Source: Actinocatenispora rupis
GTDB lineage: Bacteria > Actinomycetota > Actinomycetes > Mycobacteriales > Micromonosporaceae
Direction of reading: 5' to 3'
NCBI RefSeq assembly: GCF_016861975.1
Contig: NZ_BOMB01000048.1
Location: 1-64,000 of the forward strand
DNA: 64,000 nt
Part shown: in pieces, positions 41,895-49,258 of the stretch
Numbering within the stretch: position 1 is the stretch's first letter
Layout: each line of letters begins with the position of its first letter
Translations under genes and position numbers: made by a program
Notes under the pieces: model-generated
Database searches by the model: none
Told to the model about the DNA's origin: nothing
Seen by the model: the letters and a program-made list of their open reading frames with translations, nothing else

Positions 41895-42856
41895 CCGGTG
41901 GTGGTCTGCGTGGCCCGGTAGCGCGACGGCGAGACCCCGTACCGGTCGGCGAACGCCTGCCGGAGCGCCTCCGCGGACCGGAACCCGCAGCGCGCCGCGA
42001 TCCGCGCCACCGGCAGCGTGGTCGTGACGAGCAGGTGCGCGGCGGCCTCCAGCCGCGCGGTCCGCACGTACCGGGCGGGTGTCTGGCCGAGGTGCCGGAC
42101 GAACAGCCGGGTCAGCTGCCGCTCGCTGACCCCGGTACGGGCGGCGAGCGCGGCCACGCCGAGGTCCGCGTCGAGGCGCCGACCGATGTCGGCCACCAGG
42201 TCGCGCAGCAGCCGGTCGTCCGGCGCCGGCGCGGCGACGAACATGCTCATCTGCGCCTGGTTCCCCGGCCGTTGCAGGTACGTGACGAGGCCGCGGGCGA
42301 CGCCCCGGGCCATCCGCGCGCCGTGGTCCTCCTCGACGAACGCGAGCGCCACGTCCAGCGCGCTGCTCACCCCGCCGCCGGTGGTGACGCCACCGTCCCG
42401 CACGTACAGCGGGGCGGGGTCGACGTGCACCGCCGGGTACTGCGCGGCGAGCGCGTCGGCGAACATCCAGTGCGTCGTGGCGCGGCGATGGTCCAGCAGC
42501 CCCGCCGCGGCCAGTACCGTCGCCCCGGTGCAGACCGACGCGACGCGCCGGCACCGCCCCGCCAGCCGCCGTACGTGGGCGACGAGCACGTCGTCCGCCG
42601 CGGCCTCGGTGTGCCCGTCGCCGCCGACCACGAACAGCGTGTCGTACCTGCCGCGCAGCCGTTCCAGGGTGTCCTGCGCGGCCAGCGTCAGCCCGGACTG
42701 CGACGCGATCGGCCGCCCGCCGCGTGACACCACCCGCGTCCGGTACGCCGGCGTCGCGCCGCCCCGGTTCGCGTAGTCGAAGGTGGTCGTCACGCAGGCG
42801 ATGTCGAGCAACTCGGCCCGCGGGTAGCCGACGACCACGACCTCCCGCTCGTCCAT
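41792..42856 (-). CDS. GlxA-type regulator: DJ-1/PfpI-like domain plus AraC helix-turn-helix
   Basis: 354 residues. The N-terminal ~170 residues form a class I glutamine-amidotransferase-like domain with the nucleophile elbow ASVCTGATVLAAAGLLDHRRA (Cys near 110). The C-terminal AraC/XylS pair of helix-turn-helix motifs runs over about 215-315 (GVAALAARTGVSERQLTRLF and ARIAARCGFRSAEALRQAF). Such proteins sense metabolites and activate nearby operons. After the AraC domain there is a low-complexity tail of ~35 residues rich in T, S and P. It is encoded wholly opposite the end of the membrane-protein gene, so it is probably a recent read-through extension. Confidence 0.92.
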   Translation of the reverse strand: MDEREVVVVGYPRAELLDIACVTTTFDYANRGGATPAYRTRVVSRGGRPIASQSGLTLAAQDTLERLRGRYDTLFVVGGDGHTEAAADDVLVAHVRRLAGRCRRVASVCTGATVLAAAGLLDHRRATTHWMFADALAAQYPAVHVDPAPLYVRDGGVTTGGGVSSALDVALAFVEEDHGARMARGVARGLVTYLQRPGNQAQMSMFVAAPAPDDRLLRDLVADIGRRLDADLGVAALAARTGVSERQLTRLFVRHLGQTPARYVRTARLEAAAHLLVTTTLPVARIAARCGFRSAEALRQAFADRYGVSPSRYRATQTTTGQPTAASTSTPPPSSTSRATQNSASDRDTTASRT

Positions 42857-42922
42857 CCCGAAACTGTAAGCGGTCCCGGCACCCGTACGGCCAGGGTCGG
42901 ACGGCCCGGCGGACAGGTGGCG

Positions 42923-43831
42923 CTAGCGGTCGGCGGTCGCGACGGACGCGTGGTCGAAGAGGCTGTCGCCGGCGCGTTCCACCCCGACGGCGCCGACCGC
43001 ACCGGCCAGGAGTACCAGGACGAGCGTCACGGCGAGCAGCGGGCGGCTGCGGGGCGGCGGCGCGAGCAGCGCCCGGACCCGCTGCGGCACCAGGCCACCC
43101 GTCGCCGCCGGTACGGGACCGCGCCGGCGTCCGGCGAGTGCCGCGGTGGCCACCGCGCGCGCGACGAGACGGCGGTCGCCGACGGTCGCGGCGGCGTCCT
43201 CGTCGGCCCACCGTTCGGTGGCCTGGGCGACGGTGGCGGCGGTCGGCCGGAGCAGCGGGTTGACGGCGGCGGCGAGGTCCGCGGCGAGCCGCCACCACGT
43301 GTGCCGGTGTACGACATGGGACCGCTCGTGCGCGATCAGCGCCCGCTGCTGGTCCGGGTCGAGCGCGGACAACAGCCCGGTGGTGACGACGATCCGGCCG
43401 ACCAGCCCGGGCGTGGTGAACGCGTCCGGTACGGCCGAGTCGACGACGGCCACCTGCCCGGGTCCGGCCAGCCGCCGGCAGTCCCGGTGCACCCGTACCA
43501 GCGCGCGGCAGCGGGACGCGGCGAGCCGCAGCCCGAGTACGGCGAGGGGCAGCAGCAGCGCGCCGGCCACCGCCCCCACCACCGCCGGTACGGGAGAGTC
43601 GGCGTGCAGGGCGACCGGCGACCAGTGACCGAGCTCGGCGACCTCGCCGATCTGCCCGATCCAGACGGCCGCCAGGACGGCGAGGACGAACCCGCCGCAG
43701 CCGGCGGCGACGACGGCGCCCGCGGCGAGCAGCCGGGTGGCGGCGGCGGGCGCGAGCCGTCGGCCGGCGGCGGGCGCCGCGGCGGCGTACGCGAGGCAGG
43801 CGCCCAGGCAGACGGCGACGGCGGTGATCAC
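42923..43831 (-). CDS. M56 family (BlaR1-like) membrane metallopeptidase
   Basis: 302 residues. Membrane helices surround a cytoplasmic zinc protease with the HExxH motif in ALIAHERSHVVHRHTWW near residue 167 and a downstream Glu in WADEDAAATVGDRR. There is no penicillin-binding sensor domain: the protein ends after one more membrane helix, shorter than BlaR1 or MecR1. It overlaps the BlaI-type repressor gene by four bases (ATGA), so the two work as a pair: the protease is expected to destroy or relieve the repressor on a signal. The signal is unknown. Confidence 0.9.
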   Translation of the reverse strand: MITAVAVCLGACLAYAAAAPAAGRRLAPAAATRLLAAGAVVAAGCGGFVLAVLAAVWIGQIGEVAELGHWSPVALHADSPVPAVVGAVAGALLLPLAVLGLRLAASRCRALVRVHRDCRRLAGPGQVAVVDSAVPDAFTTPGLVGRIVVTTGLLSALDPDQQRALIAHERSHVVHRHTWWRLAADLAAAVNPLLRPTAATVAQATERWADEDAAATVGDRRLVARAVATAALAGRRRGPVPAATGGLVPQRVRALLAPPPRSRPLLAVTLVLVLLAGAVGAVGVERAGDSLFDHASVATADR

Positions 43832-44202
43832 GGCCGCTCGTCGCCCTGCGTACCGAGCAGGTCCAGGAGTACCTTCTCGTCCTCGTCGCTGAGCACGTCG
43901 ACGAAGCGCGCGAGCACCGCGGCGCGGTCGTCACCGGCGTCGAGCAGCCGGTTCATCCGCCGGGCGGTCAGCTCCGCCCGGTCCGCCACCGCCGTGTACG
44001 CGTACGCCCGGCCGGCGCGCTGCCGGGTCGCGAGACCCTGCGCCACGAGCCGGGACAGCACGGTCATGACCGTCGTGTACGCCCAGTCGCCGCCGAGCGC
44101 GTCCCGTACCTGCGCCGGTGTCATCGCCGTGTCGGCGGTGGCGAGGACCTGCCACACCCGCCGGGTCAGCCCCGCCGGCCGCTGCCGCTCGTCCGTGCCC
44201 AT
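43828..44202 (-). CDS. BlaI/MecI/CopY family repressor
   Basis: 124 residues, the normal length. Winged helix in the first 80 residues: MTPAQVRDALGGDWAYTTVM then TVLSRLVAQGLATRQRAGRAY. The dimerisation helices (FVDVLSDEDEKVLLDLL) follow. It should bind as a dimer to the dyad at 44222-44240, twenty bases upstream of its own start, and control its partner protease gene, which overlaps it by four bases. Confidence 0.93.
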   Translation of the reverse strand: MGTDERQRPAGLTRRVWQVLATADTAMTPAQVRDALGGDWAYTTVMTVLSRLVAQGLATRQRAGRAYAYTAVADRAELTARRMNRLLDAGDDRAAVLARFVDVLSDEDEKVLLDLLGTQGDERP

Positions 44203-44221
44203 GCGTCGCCACCTTCCGCTC

Positions 44222-44240
44222 TACGACACCGAGTGTAGTA
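44222..44240. promoter_or_regulatory. BlaI-type operator
   Basis: TACGACAC-CGA-GTGTAGTA reads on the other strand TACTACAC-TCG-GTGTCGTA: two TAC(T/G)ACAC half-sites, close to the TACTACA/TGTAGTA boxes of BlaI-family operators. The rest of 44203-44572 (about 370 bases) shows no gene. Confidence 0.7.
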
Positions 44241-44572
44241 ACGCCTGCGGCGTCCGCGCACGGTCGAGGACCCGGTCGGCGCCCACGCTCCGCCCGAACG
44301 GCCGACCCCGCGCGTACGTAGGACAGCGCTTTCCCGGGTCGAGTCCGGTGCGGGGCCGGTGCGAGCCCGGCCAGGCCCGCGACGTCGAGTACGTGGACCC
44401 GCCGGGTGGGCACTGGCCGCAGCTCAGCCGGTCGGCGAGGCTCGCCGACCCTGCTCGCCGCCGCCGGGCGCACCTGAGCCGGTAGCTGTGGACGCCCGCG
44501 TATGCGGGTGAGCGGCTGGACCATGGCCGCGCGCGGCGCGCTCCGGTTGACTCGTGGGCGGAGGTGACGGGG

Positions 44573-45082
44573 ATGGACACGACGCTGATGATGTCGGCCC
44601 GGGGTGTGTCGCTGGCGCTCGCGACGGTGGCGTTCGGCCTGGTGGCGGGGCTGTTCTACGCGTTCGCGGTGGCGGTGATGCCGGCGTTGCGGCCCGCGGA
44701 CGACCGGACGTTCGTGGACGTGATGCAGCGGATCAACACCGCGATCCTGAACGGTTGGTTCCTGACCGTGTTCGTCGGCGCGCTGCTGCCGGCGGGGGCG
44801 GCGGTGGCCCTGCACGTACCGGCGGGTGGGCGTGGGGTGCTGCCGTGGGCGGTCGCCGGCCTGCTGCTGTACGTGGTGATGTTCCTGATCACCGGGCGGG
44901 TGAACGTGCCGCTCAACGACCGGCTCGCCGCGGCGGGGGATCCGGCGACGCTGACCGATCCGGCGGTGGTACGCGCCGGGTTCGAGGCGGCGTGGGTGCG
45001 GTGGAACGTGGCCCGCGCGGTGGTGTCGACGGCGGCGTTCGGTTGCCTGGTCGTCGCGCTGGTGCTGGCCACCCGCGCCTGA
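44573..45082 (+). CDS. DUF1772 family membrane protein
   Basis: 169 residues. Four membrane helices in the DUF1772 arrangement: VSLALATVAFGLVAGLFYAF (residues ~12-31), LNGWFLTVFVGALLPAG, LPWAVAGLLLYVVMFLITG with the conserved follow-on RVNVPLNDRL near residue 113, and a last helix ALVLATRA. Function of the family is unknown; members are often near stress or TetR genes. GGAGG lies eight bases before the ATG at 44573, which decides the start against GTG 44564. A terminator follows. Confidence 0.85.
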   Translation: MDTTLMMSARGVSLALATVAFGLVAGLFYAFAVAVMPALRPADDRTFVDVMQRINTAILNGWFLTVFVGALLPAGAAVALHVPAGGRGVLPWAVAGLLLYVVMFLITGRVNVPLNDRLAAAGDPATLTDPAVVRAGFEAAWVRWNVARAVVSTAAFGCLVVALVLATRA

Positions 45083-45090
45083 CACGAAGG

Positions 45091-45122
45091 CCCGCACCGC
45101 GCCTGGGGTGGCGCGGTGCGGG
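45091..45122. terminator. Terminator between convergent genes
   Basis: Thirteen-base perfect stem CCCGCACCGCGCC / GGCGCGGTGCGGG around a six-base loop. It sits nine bases after the DUF1772 stop. The opposite side serves the minus-strand flavin operon. Confidence 0.65.
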
Positions 45123-45208
45123 TTCGTCGCTCCGCCGCGCGCGCCGGGTACCGTTCGGTCCGTCCCCAGGGGGTGTGGCACGGACCGGAGCGGGCGCGCG
45201 TCGGGGGG

Positions 45209-45853
45209 TCAGCGGCGGAGCAGGTCCTCGAACGAGGCGGTGCCGGCGAACGGGTCGGCCGGCGCGGCCGGTTCGCGGGTGGCGACGAGGGCGGCGAGTT
45301 CCGTTGCGGCGCGGTCGATCCGGCTCACCAGGCCGGTACCGTTCCCGGACACGCCCCAGTCCTCGGTCGCGGCGTACACGGCGGTGGGGACGACGACGGC
45401 GTGCAGGTAGCTGAACATCGGCCGCAGCGCGTGTTCGAGCGCCAGCGAGTGGCGTCCGGTGCCGCCGGTGGCGCCGAGCAGGACGGGCCGGTCGGCGAGC
45501 GTGTCCGGCTCCACCAGGTCGAAGTACGTCTTGAACAGCCCGGAGTACGAGGCGTTGAAGATCGGCGTCACCGCGATCACGGCGTCCGCGGTACCGAGGG
45601 CGTCGAGCGCCGGGCGCAGCCGGGCGTTGGGGAACCCGGTCAGCAGGTGGTCGGCCAGGTCGTGCGCGTACTCCCGCAGCTCGACGACCTCGACGTCGGC
45701 CGCGATCCCTTGCGCGGAAAGGGAAGTGACCGCGGCGGAGCTGAGCCGGTCGGCGAGCAGCCGGGTGGACGACGGTTCGCGCAGGCCGGCGCTGACGACG
45801 AGGATCCGCCGGCGCGGACCGAGATCCGCGCCGCGGGGCGTGTCGGTGCTCAC
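45209..45853 (-). CDS. NAD(P)H-dependent FMN reductase (CE1759-like)
   Basis: 214 residues with the flavodoxin-like FMN reductase fold. The phosphate-binding loop SAGLREPSSTRLLADRLS lies near residue 20, TPIFNASYSGLFKTYFDLV near 100 (typical of the family) and GATGGTGRHSLALEHALRP near 125. It reduces FMN with NAD(P)H and would supply FMNH2 to the luciferase-like monooxygenase encoded just upstream. The two genes overlap by four bases (GTGA). GTG 45853 is the start, set by this overlap. The pairing is a known arrangement in Actinobacteria, where it is often under redox control. Confidence 0.9.
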   Translation of the reverse strand: MSTDTPRGADLGPRRRILVVSAGLREPSSTRLLADRLSSAAVTSLSAQGIAADVEVVELREYAHDLADHLLTGFPNARLRPALDALGTADAVIAVTPIFNASYSGLFKTYFDLVEPDTLADRPVLLGATGGTGRHSLALEHALRPMFSYLHAVVVPTAVYAATEDWGVSGNGTGLVSRIDRAATELAALVATREPAAPADPFAGTASFEDLLRR

Positions 45854-46941
45854 GCGGTCACCTCCGTGGTCTCCCGGGCGGCGAGCAGGCCGGCGTGGGT
45901 GGGCGCGTCCGGCACGTGCGCCGGGCGTACCGCGGCGAACTCCTTGCGCAGCACCGGAACGACCTCCTCGCCGAGCAGGTCCAGCTGCTCCAGTACGGTC
46001 TTCAGCGGCAGCCCGGCGTGGTCCATCAGGAACAGCTGGCGCTGGTAGTCGCCGACGTACTCGCGGAACCCGAGCGTACGGTCGATGACCTGCTGCGGGC
46101 TGCCCACGGTCAGCGGCGTCTCGGCGCTGAACTCCTCCAGCGACGGGCCGTGCCCGTACACCGGCGCGTTGTCGAAGTACGGCCGGAACTCGCGGACCGC
46201 GTCCTGCGAGTTCTTGCGCATGAACACCTGGCCGCCGAGCCCGACGATCGCCTGGTCCGCGGAACCGTGCCCGTAGTGCTCGAACCGCTGGCGGTAGAAG
46301 TTCACCATCTTCTCGGTGTGCTCCTTGGGCCAGAAGATGTGGTTGGCGAAGAAGCCGTCGCCGTAGTACGCGGCCTGCTCGGCGATCTCGGGGCTGCGGA
46401 TCGAGCCGTGCCAGACGAACGGCGGCACCCCGTCGAGCGGCCGCGGCGTCGAGGTGAACCCGCGCAGCGGCGTGCGGTGCTTGCCCTCCCAGTCCACGAC
46501 GTCCTCGGTCCACAGCCGGTGCAGCAGGTGGTAGTTCTCGATGGCGAGGTCGATGCCGTCCCGGATGTCCTTGCCGAACCACGGGTACACCGGGCCGGTG
46601 TTGCCGCGGCCGAGCATCAGGTCGACGCGGCCGTCCGCGACGTGTTGCAGCATCGCGAAGTCCTCGGCGATCTTCACCGGGTCGTTCGTGGTGATCAGCG
46701 TGGTCGCCGTCGACAGCACCAGCTTCTCGGTACGCGCGGCCACGTGCGCGAGCATCGTCGTCGGCGAGGACGGTACGAACGGCGGGTTGTGGTGCTCGCC
46801 GAACGCGGCGACGTCCAGCCCGACCTCCTCGGCCTTCTCGGCGATCGCGAGCATGGCCTTGATGCGCTCGCGCTCGCTCGGCGTACGGCCGTTGGTCGGG
46901 TCCGTGGTGACGTCCCCGACGGTGAAGATCCCGAACTGCAT
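45850..46941 (-). CDS. LLM-class flavin-dependent monooxygenase (CE1758-like)
   Basis: 363 residues, the size of bacterial-luciferase-family oxygenases. The N-terminus MQFGIFTVGDVTTDP starts the first barrel strand. FGEHHNPPF near residue 47 and TATTLITTNDPVKIAEDFA near 80 (His and Asn typical of the FMNH2 site) follow, with FVWHGSIRSPEIAEQAAYYG near 175. It should oxidise an organic substrate using FMNH2 from the reductase made next. The start 46941 matches the family N-terminus. Thirty bases upstream lies TAGTTG-N6-CAACTA, likely the operator of a redox-sensing MarR protein, and an equal site precedes the nitroreductase at 61524. Confidence 0.9.
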   Translation of the reverse strand: MQFGIFTVGDVTTDPTNGRTPSERERIKAMLAIAEKAEEVGLDVAAFGEHHNPPFVPSSPTTMLAHVAARTEKLVLSTATTLITTNDPVKIAEDFAMLQHVADGRVDLMLGRGNTGPVYPWFGKDIRDGIDLAIENYHLLHRLWTEDVVDWEGKHRTPLRGFTSTPRPLDGVPPFVWHGSIRSPEIAEQAAYYGDGFFANHIFWPKEHTEKMVNFYRQRFEHYGHGSADQAIVGLGGQVFMRKNSQDAVREFRPYFDNAPVYGHGPSLEEFSAETPLTVGSPQQVIDRTLGFREYVGDYQRQLFLMDHAGLPLKTVLEQLDLLGEEVVPVLRKEFAAVRPAHVPDAPTHAGLLAARETTEVTA

Positions 46942-46971
46942 GTCCCACCGTTCCCTGCTCGCGTTTGCCAT

Positions 46972-46989
46972 TAGTTGACGTCGCAACTA
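46972..46989. promoter_or_regulatory. RosR-like MarR operator, copy 1
   Basis: TAGTTG-ACGTCG-CAACTA, 18 bases. It fits, with a few differences, the motif I recall for the peroxide-sensing MarR protein RosR of Corynebacterium (TTGTTG...TCAACWA). The second copy is at 61446-61463. It lies 31 bases before the monooxygenase start. Confidence 0.6.
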
Positions 46990-47075
46990 TCTCCCTCAAC
47001 GGTACCGCCGCCCAGGTATTCCCCGCCGCCCCGCCCGCACGTCCCGGCCGCGACGTACCGGTCGATCATGGGGTC

Positions 47076-47792
47076 ATGGGCAGCGCTGTCGAACCCGTGA
47101 CGGACCGGACCCCGCGGCCCGTCCGCCACCCGGTCCTCACCCAGGACTGGCGGGACGTCTGCTTCGTGCACTGGACGCTGGACCCCGACACCGCCGCCCC
47201 GTTCCTCCCACCCGGTACCCGGCCCGACGCGGTCGACGGCGACACGTACGTCGGGCTCGTCGCGTTCCGGATGGTCGGCACCGGACCGCCCCGGCTGCCC
47301 GTTCCGTACCTGGGCACGTTCTGCGAGACCAACGTCCGGCTCTACGCCGTCGACCGGTACGGCCGGCGCGGCGTGGTGTTCCTCTCCCTCGACGCCGAAC
47401 GCGCCCTGCCGGCGCTCGTCGGCCGCACCGTCGGCCTGCCGTACCAGTGGTCGGCGATGCGGCTGACCCGCGACGGCGACCGTTGCACGTACTCCTGCCG
47501 CCGGCGCGGACCGGACGCCGCCGGGGCGTACGGCCGGATCGTGGTGCGGGTCGGTGCGCCCGTGACCCGGACCACCCCGCTCGAACGGTTCCTCACCGCC
47601 CGCTGGGGCCTGTACGCTCGCGGCCGGTACCTGCCGAACGAGCACCCGCCGTGGCCGCTGCACCGCGCCGACCTCCTCGACCTCGCCGACGACCTCGTCC
47701 CCGCCACCGGCCTTCCGGTACCGGTCGGGCCGCCCGTCAGTGTGCTGTGGTCCCCGGGTGTCCCCGCCCGGTTCGGCCTTCCCCGGCGCTGA
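47076..47792 (+). CDS. DUF2071 family protein
   Basis: 238 residues. Typical YqjF/DUF2071 text: VCFVHWTLDPDTAAPFLPPG near residue 30, YVGLVAFRMVGTGPPRLPVP near 60, FCETNVRLYAVDRYGRRGVV near 85, FLSLDAERALPALVGRTVG near 105, and YLPNEHPPWPLHRADLL near 190. The fold is an acetoacetate-decarboxylase-like barrel; the function is unknown. The ATG at 47076 is preceded by GGGG. The gene is divergent from the flavin operon, so it may also answer to the site at 46972-46989. Confidence 0.88.
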   Translation: MGSAVEPVTDRTPRPVRHPVLTQDWRDVCFVHWTLDPDTAAPFLPPGTRPDAVDGDTYVGLVAFRMVGTGPPRLPVPYLGTFCETNVRLYAVDRYGRRGVVFLSLDAERALPALVGRTVGLPYQWSAMRLTRDGDRCTYSCRRRGPDAAGAYGRIVVRVGAPVTRTTPLERFLTARWGLYARGRYLPNEHPPWPLHRADLLDLADDLVPATGLPVPVGPPVSVLWSPGVPARFGLPRR

Positions 47793-47952
47793 CGGCCCAC
47801 CGCCGCGCCCGGTTCGGTCGGGTCCGCGGCGGCTCCGCCTAGGTCCGGTCAGCTGCTGCGGGGTGGTCCGGGCCTGGCCAGCGGGGTCCGGCCGCCTCCT
47901 GCCGCGACGGCGGCCGGCTCCGTGGCGGCGGCCACCGAGCGGCGCGGCGCGT

Positions 47953-48690
47953 TCAGGTGGATCGGCACAGGTCGCGGGCGGCGTCGACCAGGGTGCGCAG
48001 GGCGTCCGGGTCCGGCGTCGCAGCCGCGACCAGGCCGTCGACCTCGGCCAGGCCGGCGCGGGCGAGCAGCGCCTTCTCGTTCGTCGGCCACTCGCCGCGG
48101 GTGGCCAGCACCGCGTGCCCCGCGTACGTGGTGGCCTGCGTGACGAGCGCCGCGCACTGGGCGAGCCGCCCGTACGGGGCGTGGTTGGCCGCCGCGTACG
48201 CGAAGGTGGCCTCGGCCCTGTCCCGCCACACGCCGGGCGCCGCGGCCCGCAACGCCGCCGGGTACCCGGGGCGGGGCAGGGTGCCGCGCAGCACCCGGTT
48301 GACCGCCAGCTCCCCGACCACCAGGTACGACGGGATGCCGGCGAGGTGGAACATCAGCGGCTCGATCCGGAACCGCCCCGCCCGCGCCTCGGCCGTCTCG
48401 TACTCGACGACCGCGAGGTCCCGGTAGTGCACGTCGACGGGACGGCCGTCGATCCGCAGCCACGCGCCGCCGTTGAACACCCCGCCGCCCCAGCCGCCGA
48501 TCGCGGACACCTCGCCGGGCCAGCCGATCGCGCGCAGGTCGGCCGGGTCGAAGCCGTCGCGGTAGTACACGGCGAGGTCCCAGTCGCTGTCCGGCCGGTG
48601 CGTCCCGGCGGCGCGGGAACCGCCGAGCGCGACCGCGCGTACGCCGGGCAGGGCGGCGAGCCGGTCGGCGACCGCGTCGGGGAACGTCAT
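47953..48690 (-). CDS. Nucleotidyltransferase-domain protein (antibiotic-adenylyltransferase-like)
   Basis: 245 residues. The N-terminal minimal nucleotidyltransferase domain has ALGGSRAAGTHRPDSDWDLA near residues 21-40 (GGS...DxD) and a third acidic residue in RPVDVHYRDL near residue 83. A helical substrate domain follows. Members transfer a nucleotide to antibiotics or other small molecules. The substrate here is unknown. It overlaps the acetyltransferase gene by four bases (ATGA), so the two modifying enzymes are co-expressed. Confidence 0.85.
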   Translation of the reverse strand: MTFPDAVADRLAALPGVRAVALGGSRAAGTHRPDSDWDLAVYYRDGFDPADLRAIGWPGEVSAIGGWGGGVFNGGAWLRIDGRPVDVHYRDLAVVEYETAEARAGRFRIEPLMFHLAGIPSYLVVGELAVNRVLRGTLPRPGYPAALRAAAPGVWRDRAEATFAYAAANHAPYGRLAQCAALVTQATTYAGHAVLATRGEWPTNEKALLARAGLAEVDGLVAAATPDPDALRTLVDAARDLCRST

Positions 48691-49205
48691 GCCGGGTCCG
48701 TGAGGTCCGTGGCCGGGTCGATCACCCAGTCGTTGACACGCATGGGAACCCCGGCGTACACGAGGTCGCGCTCGCCGAGCAGCCGGAACCCGACGGAGCG
48801 GCAGATGCCGTTGGACGGCCCGTTCGTGACGGCGGGCGTGGCGTGCACCAGGCCCCAGCGCCCGTCCGCCGCGGCCAGCGTCAGCAGCATCCGCACCGCG
48901 CGCTTCCCCATCCCGCGCCCCTGGTACTCCGGCAGCACCATCCAGCCGATCTCGGAGATGACCTCGCCGTCGCTCTCGTGCGCCCAGAGCGCGACCGTAC
49001 CGGCGACCTCGTCGGGACGGTCCGGGTCGGGCACGATCATCCGGATCCAGCTCAGGTCCGCCGCGTTGTCCGCGACGTCGCGGCGTACCTTGTCCGGCAA
49101 CCGGTCGGGCGGCACCGGACCGCCCAGCTCCGCCATCATCACCGGGTCGCTGCGCATCCGCACGTACGCGTCGAGGTCGCCGAGAGCCACATCCCGCAGG
49201 TCCAT
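48687..49205 (-). CDS. GNAT family N-acetyltransferase (RimJ/RimL-like)
   Basis: 172 residues. Motif A is EIGWMVLPEYQGRGMGKRAV near residue 90. The following VTNGPSNGICRSVGFRLLGE near residue 128 is the AxNxxSxxxxxxxGF signature of the RimJ/RimL branch. The substrate is unknown. It is first in a two-gene unit with a nucleotidyltransferase, overlapping it by four bases. Fifty bases separate it from the end of eccC, which runs the same way. Confidence 0.9.
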   Translation of the reverse strand: MDLRDVALGDLDAYVRMRSDPVMMAELGGPVPPDRLPDKVRRDVADNAADLSWIRMIVPDPDRPDEVAGTVALWAHESDGEVISEIGWMVLPEYQGRGMGKRAVRMLLTLAAADGRWGLVHATPAVTNGPSNGICRSVGFRLLGERDLVYAGVPMRVNDWVIDPATDLTDPA

Positions 49206-49258
49206 TCCCCCGGTGTACCACCATGTCCCGCCGCCGCGCCCGGACGGCGGGACGGCCG

